A DNA stretch of 64,000 nucleotides from Terrimonas ginsenosidimutans (GTDB lineage Bacteria > Bacteroidota > Bacteroidia > Chitinophagales > Chitinophagaceae), in NCBI RefSeq assembly GCF_022012415.1, contig NZ_JAKLTR010000013.1, positions 124,001-188,000 on the forward strand, in the 5' to 3' direction. The translations under genes were made by a program, and so were the position numbers. Shown here in pieces: positions 54,273 through 63,914 of the stretch. Within the stretch, counting starts at the first letter, position 1. Every line of letters begins with the position of its first letter. The notes below the pieces were generated by a model that was not told the origin of the DNA, did no database searches, and saw only the letters and a program-made list of their open reading frames with translations.

Positions 54273-55544
54273 ATGCTGTATCACTTATTTGAATGGTTAA
54301 AAGATCAGGGGTACAAGTTTGCCGGAAGCGAACTTTTCCGATTCATCTCTTTCAGAGTGATGCTGGCTGTTTTGTTGTCTTTATTTATCACTGCTTTTTA
54401 CGGTAAGAAACTGATCAGGTTCTTACAGAAAAAGCAACTGGGTGAAACGGTCAGAGATCTTGGACTCGCGGGTGAGCAGGTGAAGAAAGGAACACCGACA
54501 ATGGGTGGGATCGTGATCATTCTCGCGATCATCATACCAACGATCCTGTTTGCAAGGCTGACATCGGTATACATTATCCTGATGCTGGTGGCAACGATCT
54601 GGTTGGGCATTATCGGATTCATTGATGATTACCTGAAGCTGCGTGCAAAGAAGATCGCGCAACAGCAGGGTGTGAAATATGTAAAAGGTGATAAGGACGG
54701 TTTGGCCGGATGGTTCAAGATCCTGGGCCAGGTGGGTTTGGGTATCACGATAGGAGCAGTTCTTTATTTTAATAGCAACGTGAAGATCTGGAGGGAATAC
54801 CAGGGGAATCCAAAGGGCGGAGATGTGATCGAACGGGTGGTCAATGGCAAGACAAAATATTTTGTAGAAACAAAAGATCCGATCACAACGATCCCTTTTG
54901 TAAAAAGCCACGAGTTCAACTATACAAAGTTGTTGCCTGAATCCTTGCGTGACTATTCATGGCTGTTGTATATCGGTGTGGTAATCTTTATCATCACGGC
55001 GGTTTCCAACGGTGCAAACATCACGGACGGATTGGATGGGCTGGCTACGGGAACCTCGGCATTGATAGGAGTCTGTTTGGGCATATTCGCTTATGCCAGT
55101 GGTAACTTCTTTTTCGCCGACTACCTTAATATAATGTATATACCGGGGTTGGATGAGTTGTCGATATTTATTGCGTCCATGATCGGGGCTTGTATCGGCT
55201 TCTTGTGGTACAACTCTTACCCGGCGCAGGTATTCATGGGTGATACAGGGAGTTTGACATTGGGAGGGATCATCGCCTCACTGGCGATCATTGTGCACAA
55301 GGAATTGCTGATCCCGATCTTTTGTGGTGTATTCCTGGTGGAACTGGTAAGTGTGATGATGCAGGTAAGCTACTTTAAGTATACGAAGAAAAAATTTGGA
55401 GTGGGTAAACGGATCTTTCTGATGAGCCCGCTTCACCATCACTTTCAGAAGAAAGGATATCATGAGGCGAAGATCGTAACGAGGTTCTGGATTGTAACGA
55501 TCCTTTGCGTTGTATTAAGTATCGTGACGTTGAAGTTGAGATAA
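54273..55544 (+). CDS. mraY: Phospho-MurNAc-pentapeptide translocase MraY
   Basis: A 423-residue integral membrane enzyme with about ten spans that makes lipid I. Motifs GFIDDYLKLRAKK, NGANITDGLDGLATG, FMGDTGSLTLGG and MSPLHHHFQKKG. It is about 60 residues longer than the typical 360, owing to an extra hydrophilic insert at roughly 160-225 (from around GNPKGGDVIERVVNGKTKYF), which I recall as usual in Bacteroidota. A 316-bp gap separates it from murD. Confidence 0.95.
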   Translation: MLYHLFEWLKDQGYKFAGSELFRFISFRVMLAVLLSLFITAFYGKKLIRFLQKKQLGETVRDLGLAGEQVKKGTPTMGGIVIILAIIIPTILFARLTSVYIILMLVATIWLGIIGFIDDYLKLRAKKIAQQQGVKYVKGDKDGLAGWFKILGQVGLGITIGAVLYFNSNVKIWREYQGNPKGGDVIERVVNGKTKYFVETKDPITTIPFVKSHEFNYTKLLPESLRDYSWLLYIGVVIFIITAVSNGANITDGLDGLATGTSALIGVCLGIFAYASGNFFFADYLNIMYIPGLDELSIFIASMIGACIGFLWYNSYPAQVFMGDTGSLTLGGIIASLAIIVHKELLIPIFCGVFLVELVSVMMQVSYFKYTKKKFGVGKRIFLMSPLHHHFQKKGYHEAKIVTRFWIVTILCVVLSIVTLKLR

Positions 55545-55860
55545 AGGGCGGGTCTGAGCAGGAATACGGTAAGACGATTCAAGATAATAAGCCTGGATCT
55601 TTCCTGAAGGAAAGATGACAGACAGCAAGGATTTAATGAAAAACCAAACTGCTGATCTTTTGAGAACAGACTCTGATTTGAAGGTATTGTGGTGCATTCC
55701 GACCTAATGCCCGTGAAGAACCAATTTCCGTACAGATGTGCCAGAGGAATTAATTCCTAAACATTTCATTATGCTGAGGGATTAGGTACATCTGCGCTGA
55801 AATCACAGTGGACAACGCCCGCCAGAACCCTGGTGAAGACGGGCAGAGCAGGATAAAACA
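55545..55860. other. Long gap between mraY and murD
   Basis: 316 bp inside the otherwise compact dcw cluster with no supported gene. It contains an imperfect inverted repeat (ACAGATGT near 55733 and ACATCTGCGC near 55788) and similar GGGTCTGAGCAGGA and GGGCAGAGCAGGA words at its two ends. A regulatory RNA or a lost gene are both possible; nothing is recognised. Confidence 0.4.
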
Positions 55861-57201
55861 ATGACGAAACGTTTAGTCATACTAGGTGGTGGGGAAAGCG
55901 GCGTAGGTGCCGCACTCCTGGCAAAGCAGAAAGGATATGACGTATTCGTTTCAGACGGAGGTTCTTTGAAGAACAATTATCGTAATGATCTGGAGCAGGC
56001 GGGAATTGCATTTGAAGAAGGAATGAATACAGAAGAGAAGATCCTTTCCGCCGATGAAGTAATGAAGAGCCCGGGTATTCCTGAGAAGAATGAGATCGTC
56101 AGGAAGATCCGGAAGAAAGGAATACCGGTGATCAGTGAAATAGAACTTGCCTACCGGTTCAAAGGGAACAGCAGGATCATCGCGATCACAGGGAGCAACG
56201 GAAAAACAACTACGACTGCGCTGACTTATCATATCTGTGTCAAAGCAGGACTTGAAGCGGCCCTTGTTGGTAATATCGGCTACTCTTTTGCAAGACAGGT
56301 GGCCGAGGATCCAAAGCCGCTTTATGTTGCAGAGATCAGCAGTTTTCAATTGGACGATATCCATGAGTTCAGGCCGGATATCGCCATTCTTACCAATATC
56401 ACTGAAGACCACCTGGACCGCTACGATTATAAATTTGAAAATTATATCCGTAGCAAGTTCCGCATAGCAATGAACCAGCAGGAATCTGACCAGTTCATTT
56501 ACTGCGCGGATGATGAGATCACAATGAGATATATTAACCAGTTCGATATTCACTCAAACCAACTGCCAATCAGTATGAAAACAGAAGTTAACAAAGGCGC
56601 ATTTATCAAGGACGGAGATATGTATGTTCGGACAGGAGAAGAGTTCACGAGCATGAGTGTATACGACTTTGCCCTTAAGGGAAAACATAATCAATATAAT
56701 ACCATGGCAGCATGTGTAGCGGGAGCCACAATGGATATCCGTAAGGAAAAGATCCGTGAGGCCGTGCAGGATTTCCAAAGCCTGGAACACCGGATGGAGC
56801 CTGTGGCAACTATCCGCGGAGTGGAATTCATCAACGACAGCAAAGCGACCAATGTGAATTCTACCTGGTACGCGTTGGAAAGCATGACCAAACCAACCAT
56901 CCTCGTACTTGGTGGTGTGGACAAAGGGAATGACTATTCGCTGATCAAAGAGCTGGTTAAGGAAAAAGTTAAAGCGATCATTTGTCTAGGCGCCGACAAT
57001 CGCAAGATCCATGAAGCTTTTGGAGATATTGTTAACCCTATAGTAAACACCGGCAGCGCCGTGGAATCCGTACATGCTGCTTTTCATTTTGCTGTAAAAG
57101 GGGATGTCGTATTGCTGAGCCCTGCCTGCGCCAGCTTCGACCTCTTTAAGAATTATGAAGATCGTGGAAATCAATTCAAGCAGGCGGTAAAAGATCTGTA
57201 G
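55861..57201 (+). CDS. murD: UDP-MurNAc-L-alanine:D-glutamate ligase MurD
   Basis: A 446-residue Mur ligase adding D-glutamate. Start MTKRLVILGGGESGVGAALL, ATP loop AITGSNGKTTTTALTYH (about 110), EISSFQLDDIHEFRP and the C-terminal LLSPACASFDLFKNYEDRG. Length is normal. Palindrome C4 follows the stop by 4 bp. Confidence 0.96.
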   Translation: MTKRLVILGGGESGVGAALLAKQKGYDVFVSDGGSLKNNYRNDLEQAGIAFEEGMNTEEKILSADEVMKSPGIPEKNEIVRKIRKKGIPVISEIELAYRFKGNSRIIAITGSNGKTTTTALTYHICVKAGLEAALVGNIGYSFARQVAEDPKPLYVAEISSFQLDDIHEFRPDIAILTNITEDHLDRYDYKFENYIRSKFRIAMNQQESDQFIYCADDEITMRYINQFDIHSNQLPISMKTEVNKGAFIKDGDMYVRTGEEFTSMSVYDFALKGKHNQYNTMAACVAGATMDIRKEKIREAVQDFQSLEHRMEPVATIRGVEFINDSKATNVNSTWYALESMTKPTILVLGGVDKGNDYSLIKELVKEKVKAIICLGADNRKIHEAFGDIVNPIVNTGSAVESVHAAFHFAVKGDVVLLSPACASFDLFKNYEDRGNQFKQAVKDL

Positions 57202-57205
57202 AACG

Positions 57206-57339
57206 AAAGTTTAAAAGTTTAATGGTTTAGATGTTTAAAAGTTTGAGGAATCCGAAAACTATAGCCGCCAAATCACCTCGTACCCGCTCCTTGAACTTTT
57301 AAACTTTTAAACAATTAAACGCTTAAACTTCTAAACAAG
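57206..57339. repeat. Type C palindrome, copy C4, between murD and ftsW
   Basis: Left arm AAAGTTTAAAAGTTTAATGG and right arm TTGAACTTTTAAACTTTTAA with AACAATTAAACGCTTAAAC are inverted repeats; a loop of about 50 bp lies between. The ftsW ATG is 4 nt beyond the right arm. Confidence 0.85.
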
Positions 57340-57342
57340 TTA

Positions 57343-58629
57343 ATGGACGTAACAAAGGACATACGGTTTAACGAAATTGGAAACAGTTTCAACACTCGTA
57401 ACCTGTTGAGCAAAACAAAAGGCGACAAGGTGATCTGGGCACTGGTTGTATTACTGGCCCTGGTTTCCCTGTTGGCTGTGTATAGCGCAACAGGTTCTTT
57501 GGCGTATAAGAACTATAAAGGGAATACGGAGATCTATCTTTTTAAACAGGTGGCATTTATTCTGATCGGGATACTGGTCATTTACTTTGCTCACCTGGTT
57601 AATTATACACTTTATTCGAAGATTGCAACAATTCTATTCCTGTTGGTCATACCCCTCCTCGTCTACACCCTTTTCTTTGGTGTAAGGATGAACGAGGGCA
57701 GCCGTTGGATCAGGCTGCCCCTTATTAATATGACGATGCAGACTTCTGACCTGGCAAAACTTGCGCTGTTCATGTACATCGCACGGATGCTTAGCCGGAA
57801 ACAGGAAGTGATCAAGTCTTTCAAACAGGGTTTTTTGCCGGTAATGACGCCGGTTTTTATTGTTTGCGCTTTGATCGCACCGGCAAACCTGTCGACCGCA
57901 TTATTGCTGGGCGCCAGTTGTATGTTGCTCCTGTTTATTGGTCGTGCCAGTTCAAAGCACTTATTGCTGACAATTGGGATTGCTGCCATTCCCATCGTAT
58001 TCCTGATCATGGCAGCAGTAATGCGTCATAAAAGTGCGGGTGATGAGGACGCGACTGTACAGAAGAAAGCATCCTCTTCTTTGTTTGCCCGTGTAAACAC
58101 CTGGATCGGCCGGGTGGAGAATTTCATATACAGCAGCAATGAACCTGACAACGATGAAATGTACCAGGTCAATCAGGCGAAGATGGCTATCGCAAAGGGC
58201 GGCATCCTTGGTGTAGGGCCCGGTAACAGTACAACGCGGGATTATCTGCCACAGGCCTATAACGATTTTATTTTCGCGATCATCATCGAAGAATATGGTT
58301 TTCTGGGGGGAATCTTTATTGTATTCGTGTATCTCGTTTTCTTATACCGGTGTATCCGGATCTTCAAACGATGTCCGTATGCATTCGGCGCTTTCCTCGC
58401 ATTGGGATTGAGCTTTACTCTCGCCATACAGGCTGTCGCCAATATGGCTGTTACAGTAAATCTTTTCCCGGTAACAGGCGTAACTCTTCCATTGGTCAGC
58501 ATGGGAGGTTCCAGCTTCATTTTTACCTGCCTTGCTATTGGTATTATACTTAGTGTAGCAAGAAACGTGGAGCAGTCGGAAGGACAGGCTGCGTTGGCTG
58601 CAAGCCAGAGTGGAGGCGAAGAAGTTTAA
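57343..58629 (+). CDS. ftsW: FtsW, septal peptidoglycan polymerase (SEDS)
   Basis: A 428-residue SEDS glycosyltransferase with about ten membrane spans. Motifs AVYSATGSLAYKNYKGN, VRMNEGSRWIRLPL, the large periplasmic loop, GVGPGNSTTRDYLPQAYND, FAIIIEEYGFLGG and the terminal LVSMGGSSFIFTCL. It polymerises septal glycan with FtsI. Its last codons are GTT TAA, and this stop lies in the left arm of palindrome C5. Confidence 0.93.
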   Translation: MDVTKDIRFNEIGNSFNTRNLLSKTKGDKVIWALVVLLALVSLLAVYSATGSLAYKNYKGNTEIYLFKQVAFILIGILVIYFAHLVNYTLYSKIATILFLLVIPLLVYTLFFGVRMNEGSRWIRLPLINMTMQTSDLAKLALFMYIARMLSRKQEVIKSFKQGFLPVMTPVFIVCALIAPANLSTALLLGASCMLLLFIGRASSKHLLLTIGIAAIPIVFLIMAAVMRHKSAGDEDATVQKKASSSLFARVNTWIGRVENFIYSSNEPDNDEMYQVNQAKMAIAKGGILGVGPGNSTTRDYLPQAYNDFIFAIIIEEYGFLGGIFIVFVYLVFLYRCIRIFKRCPYAFGAFLALGLSFTLAIQAVANMAVTVNLFPVTGVTLPLVSMGGSSFIFTCLAIGIILSVARNVEQSEGQAALAASQSGGEEV

Positions 58630-58790
58630 AAGTTTATTTGTTTAATAATTTCAAAGTTTTATTTGAGGTTCATAAACAATAAACATTGGCAACTATACTA
58701 AATAAGGGAGATAAGTTCTTTAATGAGTAGCACTAAAATGGGTACCAACTTTTAAACTGTTAAACATTTAAACTATAAACCTTTCAAACA
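58622..58790. repeat. Type C palindrome, copy C5, between ftsW and murG
   Basis: Left arm GAAGTTTAAAAGTTTATTTG and right arm around 58747-58790 (CAACTTTTAAACTGTTAAAC) are inverted repeats with a loop of about 80-110 bp. The ftsW stop lies in the left arm and the murG TTG start is 2 nt past the right arm. Confidence 0.75.
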
Positions 58791-58791
58791 A

Positions 58792-59889
58792 TTGAGCAAA
58801 AAGATCATTATAGCAGGAGGTGGTACAGGAGGGCATATCTTTCCTGCGGTGGCTATTGCGAATGCTTTAAAAAAAGCAGATAGCAGTATTGAGATCTTAT
58901 TTGTGGGTGCGAGGGGAAAGATGGAAATGGAGAAAGTGCCGCAAGCAGGGTATAAGATCGAGGGATTGGATATTGCGGGGTTTAACAGAAGTTCTTTGTT
59001 GAAGAATACCAGCTTACCATTCAAACTGATCAAAAGTTTCTTTCAGGTCAGATCGATCTTCAGATCGTTCCAACCGGATGCGGTGATCGGTGTAGGTGGA
59101 TATTCAAGCTTTCCGGTATTACGGTTTGCACAATCGAAGGGGATCCCAAGTTTTATCCATGAATCAAACTCGTTTGCGGGTAAATCGAATATCCTTCTGG
59201 GGAAAAAGGCAACGATCGTATTTACGGGAACTGACGGAATGGAAAAGTTTTTTCCCCGAGAGAAGATCATGGTGACAGGAAATCCCGTGCGATCCGGTAT
59301 CGCCCAGACGTCTGTGACACGTGAACAGGGAGTTGAGCATTTTTCTTTAGGAGACCAAAAAAAGACATTGCTCGTCGTCGGCGGCAGTTTGGGCGCTAAG
59401 ACGATCAATGAAGCGATCGATAAACATCTTGATGAATTGCTTGGGGCAGGTCTTCAGTTGATTTGGCAGACCGGTAAGCCTTATGCCGCAAAAGCGGAAG
59501 CGCGTGTAGCCGGAAAAGCTGATGTCTGGGTCAATGATTTTATCACACAGATGGAATACGCTTATGCCGCAGCTGATATTGTTGTTGCCCGTGCAGGAGC
59601 CATGACCGTTGCTGAACTATGTGTCGTTAAAAAGCCGGTATTGTTCGTGCCTTTTCCATATGCTGCGGAAGATCACCAAACGGTCAATGCAAGGCAACTG
59701 GTCAATAAAGGAGCCGCATTGATGGTGAAGGATAGTGAGGCACTGGATCAGATCGTACCGATGGCAATCGAGCTGGCTGCTGATGAAGCACGGCAGGAAG
59801 AAATGAAAAAGAATATTGCAGCACTGGCTGTAACCAATGCTGATAAAATTATAGCAGAGGCTATTTTGAAAAAGCTGAATGCGCAATGA
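58792..59889 (+). CDS. murG: Lipid II synthase MurG, TTG start
   Basis: A 365-residue GT28 glycosyltransferase that adds GlcNAc to lipid I on the inner face of the membrane. N-terminal IIAGGGTGGHIFPAVAIAN, FIHESNSFAGKSN, VVGGSLGAKTINEAI and VVARAGAMTVAEL mark the family. The start is TTG at 58792, giving the usual N-terminus KKIIIAGGG. The last four bases form ATGA with the start of murC, so the two are translationally coupled. Confidence 0.95.
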   Translation: MSKKIIIAGGGTGGHIFPAVAIANALKKADSSIEILFVGARGKMEMEKVPQAGYKIEGLDIAGFNRSSLLKNTSLPFKLIKSFFQVRSIFRSFQPDAVIGVGGYSSFPVLRFAQSKGIPSFIHESNSFAGKSNILLGKKATIVFTGTDGMEKFFPREKIMVTGNPVRSGIAQTSVTREQGVEHFSLGDQKKTLLVVGGSLGAKTINEAIDKHLDELLGAGLQLIWQTGKPYAAKAEARVAGKADVWVNDFITQMEYAYAAADIVVARAGAMTVAELCVVKKPVLFVPFPYAAEDHQTVNARQLVNKGAALMVKDSEALDQIVPMAIELAADEARQEEMKKNIAALAVTNADKIIAEAILKKLNAQ

Positions 59890-61319
59890 AAACCATAGCC
59901 AATACTGTCCTTATGAAATCCCCTTTCCAGGGGCCGGCTTCAATCCGTGAAGTGTATTTTATCGGCATTGGTGGGATCGGAATGAGTGCGATCGCCAGGT
60001 TCTTTCATGCGAAAGGCGTGAAAGTTAGTGGATATGATAAAACACCGACACCCCTAACCCGGGATCTTGAGGCCAGCGGCATTGCCATTCACTATGATGA
60101 AGACATTTCAAAAGTGAATGAAAATGCGGATATCGTCGTTTATACCCCCGCTATCCCCGCAACTCATAAAGAGTTGTTGTATTACAGGGAGAAAGGGACT
60201 AAGATCGTGAAGCGGAGTGATGTGTTGCAACTGATATCGGAAGGTTCTTTTAATATATGTATTGCAGGTACGCATGGCAAAACGACTATCACAACGATGG
60301 TGGCGCATTTGCTTCGGGATACGGGATTTGGTTGTAACGCGTTCCTGGGTGGCATAGCTGTGAATTATGACACAAACTTCTGGAGTGATCCCAAGAATGT
60401 GTGTGTGATTGAAGCCGATGAATATGACAGGAGCTTTTTGAAACTGAGCCCGGACATAGCTGTGATCACGGCAATGGATGCCGATCATCTTGATATATAT
60501 GGTACAGCAGAAGCCGTGGAGCAGGGGTTTATCGATTTCAGTAACAGGCTCAGGCCAGGCGGCATCCTGTTCAGGAATTTCGGATTGAAAAGAGGAAAAG
60601 ATCTTGCGAAGCACCTGCCGGATACGCGATATGCATACAGTGTTCAGAATGATCAGGCAGATGTGTATGGAGAGAATATAAGACTGGATAATGGCGGCTA
60701 TGATTTTGATGTGGTACTGCCAGGAGACAGGATCGACAATGTGCGGTTGAATATGGGAGGGATGCATAATGTGGAGAATGCGATCGCAGCTATCGCTGTC
60801 GCAAGTTCTTTGGGAATAGAAAAGGAAAAGATCCGCGCAGCGGTAGATTCCTTTCGTGGAGTGAAAAGAAGGTTTGAATACCTCATCCGCAACCAGAAAT
60901 TGGTTTTTGTGGATGATTATGCACACCATCCGGAGGAATTGAGAGCGTTGATCAAAGGTGCAAGATCTTTATTCAGGCAAAAAAAATGTACGATCATTTT
61001 TCAGCCACATCTCTTCAGCCGTACACGCGATTTTGCAGATGGCTTTGCAGAAGTGCTGGATCTGGCTGATGAAGTGATCCTGCTGCCCATTTATCCGGCG
61101 CGTGAGTTGCCGATCGAAGGCGTTACCAGTGAAATGATACTGGAAAAGATGAAGAACGATAATAAACGTGTGATGGAGAAAGACGATCTATTGAAGTGGA
61201 TCGGGACAGATTATAAGAGCAATATCAGTGATGAATTTGGCAACCTGTTGATCACGGCAGGTGCAGGAGATATAGATACTTTGTTAACACCTATCAAACA
61301 ATTGCTGTCAGGCATATAA
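59886..61319 (+). CDS. murC: UDP-MurNAc:L-alanine ligase MurC
   Basis: A 477-residue Mur ligase. VYFIGIGGIGMSAIARFFH (about 23), ATP loop AGTHGKTTITTMVAH (about 127), EADEYDRSFLKL, the DDYAHHPEELRALI motif and RTRDFADGFAEVL. The ATG at 59886 overlaps the murG stop (ATGA); a later ATG at residue 10 would be equally compatible with the conserved part. ftsQ starts one base after the stop. It adds the first L-Ala in the cytoplasm. Confidence 0.95.
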   Translation: MKTIANTVLMKSPFQGPASIREVYFIGIGGIGMSAIARFFHAKGVKVSGYDKTPTPLTRDLEASGIAIHYDEDISKVNENADIVVYTPAIPATHKELLYYREKGTKIVKRSDVLQLISEGSFNICIAGTHGKTTITTMVAHLLRDTGFGCNAFLGGIAVNYDTNFWSDPKNVCVIEADEYDRSFLKLSPDIAVITAMDADHLDIYGTAEAVEQGFIDFSNRLRPGGILFRNFGLKRGKDLAKHLPDTRYAYSVQNDQADVYGENIRLDNGGYDFDVVLPGDRIDNVRLNMGGMHNVENAIAAIAVASSLGIEKEKIRAAVDSFRGVKRRFEYLIRNQKLVFVDDYAHHPEELRALIKGARSLFRQKKCTIIFQPHLFSRTRDFADGFAEVLDLADEVILLPIYPARELPIEGVTSEMILEKMKNDNKRVMEKDDLLKWIGTDYKSNISDEFGNLLITAGAGDIDTLLTPIKQLLSGI

Positions 61320-61320
61320 A

Positions 61321-62430
61321 TTGAGTAGAAGGATATCCATACGGAAAGTAATGTTTTTCACTATGTGGCTGGTGATCGGTGCAGGTATGCTAACCCTGCT
61401 CATCGCTGCAATGGGTACGCAGAAGAAGGATACCTGCAAGGATCTTGCTATTGTGATCAAAGGTGTGAGAAGCGATGATTTCTTTCTCGATGAAGCGGAT
61501 ATACTGAAGTTGCTGAAAGTTGCAACAAAAGGAAAGATCAAAGGACAGCCGAAAGAAGCATTTGATCTCCAGCGAATGGAGGAATTACTGGAAAGCAACC
61601 AGTGGGTGAAGGATGCGCAGATCTATTTTGATAGCAGGAATGTGTTGCACGTTACGGTGACTGAGCGGGAGCCGGTAGCGAGGGTGTTCACTGTAAATGG
61701 CCGTTCATTTTATTTCGATGACCAGGCCCAGATGATGGGATTGTCAGAAAAGTTAAGCACGAGATTGCCTGTATTTACCGGCTTTCCGGACAAAAAAATG
61801 GTAGGCTCTTTCGATAGCTTGCTGATGAAAGATATAGTGAAGACAGCATTGTTTATCAGCAGCAACCCATTCTGGTCCTCACAGGTTGCGCAGATCAACA
61901 TAGATCTCAGCTGTGGCGCGGGTTGCCGCGAAATGGAAATGATCCCGATGATCGGAAATCATGTTGTGAAAGTAGGAGACGGGGAGAGCATTGAATCCAA
62001 ATTCAATCGCCTGTTTGTTTTTTACAAGCAAGTGTTGAGCAAGTCGGGCTTCGATAAATACAAATCCATCGATGTCCGGTTTGATGGCCAGGTGGTGGCA
62101 GCGAAAAGCGAGAATCCGAAAGTGGATTCGGTGCAACTAAGAAAGAACGTGGAGAAATTACTGAAGCAGATCAAAGAGATGGAAGAATTGAATGAAAAAC
62201 AGGCATTACTGCCAACTCCAACTCCAATGACTCCGGTAATGCCATCGGTTGACAGCTCAAAAGAAAATCTTGAGTCTGATGAAGAACAGCCGGAAAGGGC
62301 AGTAGTAGAACCACGCCAACCAGAAAAGAGAGAAGGGAATAAGACCAAGAATAACAAAGACCGTGATAAGAAAAGCCCTGAGCCGGTAAAAAAGCGGCCA
62401 AGGGCTGTAATGTCGAAGCGCAACCAGTGA
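61321..62430 (+). CDS. ftsQ: FtsQ/DivIB, with long basic C-terminal tail, TTG start
   Basis: A 369-residue bitopic division protein: a short cytoplasmic start, a membrane span at about 13-33 (MWLVIGAGMLTLLIAAM), a POTRA-like domain (about 40-110: LAIVIKGVRSDDFFLDEADI, VKDAQIYFDSRNVLHVTVTE) and a beta domain to about 275. Family members are usually about 250-290 residues. Here a further 85-95 residues form a low-complexity Pro/Glu/Lys tail ending KKRPRAVMSKRNQ. The start is TTG at 61321, one base after the murC stop. Confidence 0.9.
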   Translation: MSRRISIRKVMFFTMWLVIGAGMLTLLIAAMGTQKKDTCKDLAIVIKGVRSDDFFLDEADILKLLKVATKGKIKGQPKEAFDLQRMEELLESNQWVKDAQIYFDSRNVLHVTVTEREPVARVFTVNGRSFYFDDQAQMMGLSEKLSTRLPVFTGFPDKKMVGSFDSLLMKDIVKTALFISSNPFWSSQVAQINIDLSCGAGCREMEMIPMIGNHVVKVGDGESIESKFNRLFVFYKQVLSKSGFDKYKSIDVRFDGQVVAAKSENPKVDSVQLRKNVEKLLKQIKEMEELNEKQALLPTPTPMTPVMPSVDSSKENLESDEEQPERAVVEPRQPEKREGNKTKNNKDRDKKSPEPVKKRPRAVMSKRNQ

Positions 62431-62439
62431 GCAATAGTT

Positions 62440-62476
62440 TGGAAGCTGCTTTAACTTTTAGACACTTGAACAGGTA
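62440..62476. repeat. Degenerate type C arm between ftsQ and ftsA
   Basis: GCTTTAACTTTTAGACACTT and neighbours resemble a diverged right arm of a type C palindrome, without a clear partner. Confidence 0.35.
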
Positions 62477-62522
62477 ACTATTCGGTTTTTTCAGGACGGA
62501 ACAACTAAAAACAACATAAAAA

Positions 62523-63908
62523 ATGAATAACGAACAACCCATAATCGTTGGCCTCGACATTGGGACAACCAAGATTGCGGTGATAGCCGGACGCAAGAAC
62601 GAGTTTGGCAAGCTGGAGATCCTTGGCTTTGGCAAAGCCAACTCCAATGGCGTGAAGCATGGACAGGTTTTAAACATCGATGAAACGATCAAAGCGATCC
62701 GTACTGCGCTGGACAATTGCTTTGCGTCAAACCCTAACCTTGATATCAAAGAGGTATACGTGGGTATTGCAGGCCATCATATAAAAAGCTTACAGACACG
62801 CGGAGATATCGTTCGTCAGTCAACTGACGAAGAAATATCTCAACGTGAGATAGAACAACTGATCGGCGATCAGTATAAAACATATATCCCTGCAGGTGAC
62901 CAGATCATCGACGTGATCCCTCAGGAGTTTACTGTTGATAATTTCCAGAACATTCCTAACCCGATTGGCTATGGTGGCGTGAAAATTGGAGCAAACTTTC
63001 ACATCATCACGGGAGATAAGAATGCGATCCGTAATATCAACCGCAGCGTAGAGAAATCCGGCTTATTCACCAAAGATCTCGTGTTGCAACCATTGGCTTC
63101 ATCCTCTGCGGTAATGTGCCAGGAAGATCTTGAAGCGGGTGTGGCGATCGTTGATATCGGCGGTGGTACAACAGACCTTGCTGTGTTCTATGAAGGTATC
63201 CTGAAACATACTGCTGTGATCCCATTCGCGGGTGAAAATATTACCAATGATATCAAAACCGGTCTTGGTGTATTGAAAACGCAGGCAGAACAGATGAAAG
63301 TTCAGTTTGGTAGCGCATTGGCGAATGAAGCAAAAGCAAACGCATATATCACTATCCCGGGTTTACGTGGTATGCCGGCGAAAGAGATCAGTGTGAAGAA
63401 CCTGGCTAATATCATCCAGGCGAGAATGAGTGAGATCATGGATTTTGTGACTTATCATCTGAAACAGGTAGGCCTTGATAACAAAGCATTGAATGGCGGT
63501 GTGGTACTGACTGGTGGTGGATCTCAATTGCGTCATTTGATCCAGCTCACAGAATATGTAACAGGTTTGCCAGCAAGGATCGGGTTCCCTAATGAACACC
63601 TGGCTGCAGGTCATATTGAAGAGCTTGCAAAGCCGACATATTCAACCTGTATCGGACTTATTCTGAAAGGGTATGATGATTACGAACAGAACCGTAAACA
63701 GTTTGAGCGCGAGTATCGCCGTGTAGAAGTACCCGAAAATCTCAAGAAGAATGAAGAACCGGTTGAAGTGCCAGAAGTATTTGAAGAAGAGGAAGAGAAC
63801 GAAATGCAGACCAGCGGACGTCAGCGTCGCGGGCTCAGCAATTTCTGGGGCAAATTCAAAGACGGTATTATAGATCTTTTCAAAGAGGAAGAAGACAAAC
63901 ACCTTTAA
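62523..63908 (+). CDS. ftsA: Cell division protein FtsA
   Basis: A 461-residue actin-like protein that tethers FtsZ to the membrane. N-terminal IIVGLDIGTTKIAVIAGRKN, the nucleotide-binding VAIVDIGGGTTDLAVFYEG and NGGVVLTGGGSQLRHLI, and the inserted 1C domain (about 85-165). The C-terminus has an acidic stretch (VPEVFEEEEENEM) and a terminal amphipathic helix (FKDGIIDLFKEEED) for membrane binding. Length is somewhat above the typical 420. ftsZ is expected just past the window. Confidence 0.95.
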   Translation: MNNEQPIIVGLDIGTTKIAVIAGRKNEFGKLEILGFGKANSNGVKHGQVLNIDETIKAIRTALDNCFASNPNLDIKEVYVGIAGHHIKSLQTRGDIVRQSTDEEISQREIEQLIGDQYKTYIPAGDQIIDVIPQEFTVDNFQNIPNPIGYGGVKIGANFHIITGDKNAIRNINRSVEKSGLFTKDLVLQPLASSSAVMCQEDLEAGVAIVDIGGGTTDLAVFYEGILKHTAVIPFAGENITNDIKTGLGVLKTQAEQMKVQFGSALANEAKANAYITIPGLRGMPAKEISVKNLANIIQARMSEIMDFVTYHLKQVGLDNKALNGGVVLTGGGSQLRHLIQLTEYVTGLPARIGFPNEHLAAGHIEELAKPTYSTCIGLILKGYDDYEQNRKQFEREYRRVEVPENLKKNEEPVEVPEVFEEEEENEMQTSGRQRRGLSNFWGKFKDGIIDLFKEEEDKHL

Positions 63909-63914
63909 AAAAGT

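Noticed and set aside
60108-60929. 273-residue ORF antisense to murC
   Set aside because: murC is certain; the antisense frame is Ile/His/Cys-rich with no motif.
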